A DNA stretch of 56,701 nucleotides from Xanthoparmelia taractica (lineage: Eukaryota; Ascomycota; Lecanoromycetes; Lecanorales; Parmeliaceae), in the NCBI GenBank assembly GCA_033085395.1, contig JANQBS010000248.1, positions 1 to 56,701 on the forward strand, written 5' to 3'. Shown here in pieces: positions 55,751-56,701 of the stretch. A program made the position numbers and the translations under genes. How positions within the stretch are numbered: position 1 is the stretch's first letter; every line of letters starts with the position of its first letter. Under the pieces are notes generated by a model. The model was given only the letters and a program-made list of their open reading frames with translations. It did not search any database and was not told where the DNA came from.

Positions 55751-55938
55751 TGATAAGCATAAGTACTAATTGATTGAGTGAAAGAAGATTGATTAGAAAC
55801 TATGGGAGAGCTCGGAGAATAAGTACTTACGCCCAGCCATGCTAGCACTAGTACGGACGTAGCTTCCCCAGCTCCTTCTCCTAGCCAAGGGCTAGGAAGG
55901 CGCCTGCGAAAGGCTTCCTCAAGGCCATGGCTGTAACA
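55751..55938 (-). repeat. LTR (5' LTR of the minus-strand element)
   Basis: 188 bp partner of 48852-49039, followed on the plus strand by the second AAGAT copy at 55939-55943. Confidence 0.93.
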
Positions 55939-55943
55939 AAGAT

Positions 55944-56701
55944 TCTTATTTAAGAAGTTCGTCTATTCGATATTACTCTTATTAAAGACGACTTCTCTTA
56001 ACTTCGTCTTATAAGCGTTTATACTATCTATCTCCTCTTAAAGAAGCTTATTATAATTCTTAAACTCTTTAACGCGCTTATATATCGTCTCGAATTTCTT
56101 CTTCGCGATCTAAAGATCGCGTTAAAGAGTTATAATAATAATAATCGCTTAATTATTAATAATTATAATTAAATTCTATTTCTTACGAAACTAAATAATT
56201 TTATAATTAATATACGCTTAATTATAGTATATTAATATTATAATTTCGAGAATTCGACGAACGCGACGAAGAGTCTTTTTAATCTTTTTATAAAGAAAAA
56301 ATAAAATCTTAATATAATCTCGAATTCTTTTTTTAGCGCTCTTATAATAAGAATAAAGTAAGAATTTATCTCTAATATAATCGTTATCGAAATAAATAAA
56401 ATATCGACGATAAGAAAAAATAGATATTATATTATATTAATATATAATAGCGAAGCGTTAAGAAACTTACTTATTATTATTATATAAGCTATCTTAAGTA
56501 TTAGCATATATTAATATTAGCGTAGCGATAGAGAAAATTTAATAATACTTATAATAAAGAGAGTTAGAAGAAGTCGTAATAATAAGTATTTAATTATTAA
56601 TATATTAATATTAATATACTTAAGTACGGGTCGGAAAGGTGTGGTATCTATTGAATATAGTCGTTTTTAACTTTTTTTCAACTTTTTTTAAAAAATTATA
56701 T
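55944..56701. repeat. AT-rich, RIP-like repeat, right of nested retrotransposon
   Basis: Right part of the older repeat split by the gypsy insertion. It has no readable frame and ends in the 75-bp sequence that also begins the window in inverted orientation. Confidence 0.75.
56625..56699 (-). repeat. Inverted repeat, right copy (window end)
   Basis: Reverse complement of bases 1-75 with one mismatch (56668). Only two further bases follow before the window ends. Confidence 0.9.

Larger units (their letters stand above)
48852..55938 (-). mobile_element. Complete but dead Ty3/gypsy chromovirus (7087 bp)
   Basis: Two 188-bp LTRs (48852-49039 and 55751-55938) frame a 6.7-kb internal region. The insertion is flanked by a perfect 5-bp target duplication, AAGAT, at 48847-48851 and 55939-55943. 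On the minus strand the LTR starts TGTTA and ends TATCA, canonical TG...CA. Gag-pol remnants run on the minus strand in the order gag, protease, reverse transcriptase, integrase, chromodomain, so this is the Ty3/gypsy order. Many stops, mostly from CAA/CAG-to-TAA/TAG and TGG-to-TAG changes, fit RIP. It is nested in an older AT-rich repeat. No clear primer-binding site or polypurine tract could be read. Confidence 0.95.

Noticed and set aside
1..56701. Window as a Starship-like giant mobile element
   Set aside because: No tyrosine recombinase (captain) gene near either end, and the cargo is core housekeeping genes.

Overview
The window is nuclear DNA of a filamentous ascomycete (Pezizomycotina). 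About 22 housekeeping genes lie on both strands, most split by short GT-AG introns of about 50-80 nt. The AT-rich sequence at both ends carries C-to-T damage typical of repeat-induced point mutation (RIP), which is a fungal trait. The species cannot be named from the sequence. No rRNA, tRNA, CRISPR or telomere repeat was found.

Layout. 1-383: AT-rich, RIP-like repeat fragment. 575-47813: gene block, in order GOT1 (vesicle transport), profilin, an unknown protein, SLH1 (ribosome-rescue helicase), YKT6 (SNARE), a zinc-site protein of unknown function, a Rab GTPase, L-lactate dehydrogenase (cytochrome b2 type), a metallophosphoesterase, an Ist2/anoctamin protein, BUD13/CWC26, an alkyltransferase-like DNA repair protein, an unknown acidic protein, BRL1/BRR6, RCC1, ARL1, ARP8, PAF1, a RIB7-type riboflavin reductase joined to an N-terminal putative zinc-finger domain, a catalase, RER1 and a mitochondrial enoyl-CoA hydratase. 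48081-56701: AT-rich repeat DNA with a complete but dead Ty3/gypsy chromovirus nested in it (48852-55938, 188-bp LTRs, AAGAT target duplication). The first and last 75 bases of the window are the same sequence in inverted orientation.

Two non-autonomous DNA transposons with 8-bp target duplications lie inside the gene block. One is 400 bp long and ends 93 bp before the YKT6 start codon. The other is 935 bp long and sits inside an intron of the Rab gene.

The genes do not form one pathway. Five act in Golgi/endosomal traffic (GOT1, YKT6, Rab, ARL1, RER1), and others serve membrane contacts and the nuclear envelope (IST2, BRL1), chromatin and transcription (ARP8, PAF1, RCC1), RNA and translation (CWC26, SLH1), and oxidative metabolism (CYB2, catalase, enoyl-CoA hydratase). 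Gene models were spliced by hand from reading frames, splice signals and remembered family consensus; no database search was possible. The observations most worth following up are the RIB7 fusion, the intronic and promoter transposons, an apparently non-canonical splice acceptor in YKT6, three GC-AG introns, and the inverted repeat at the two window ends.
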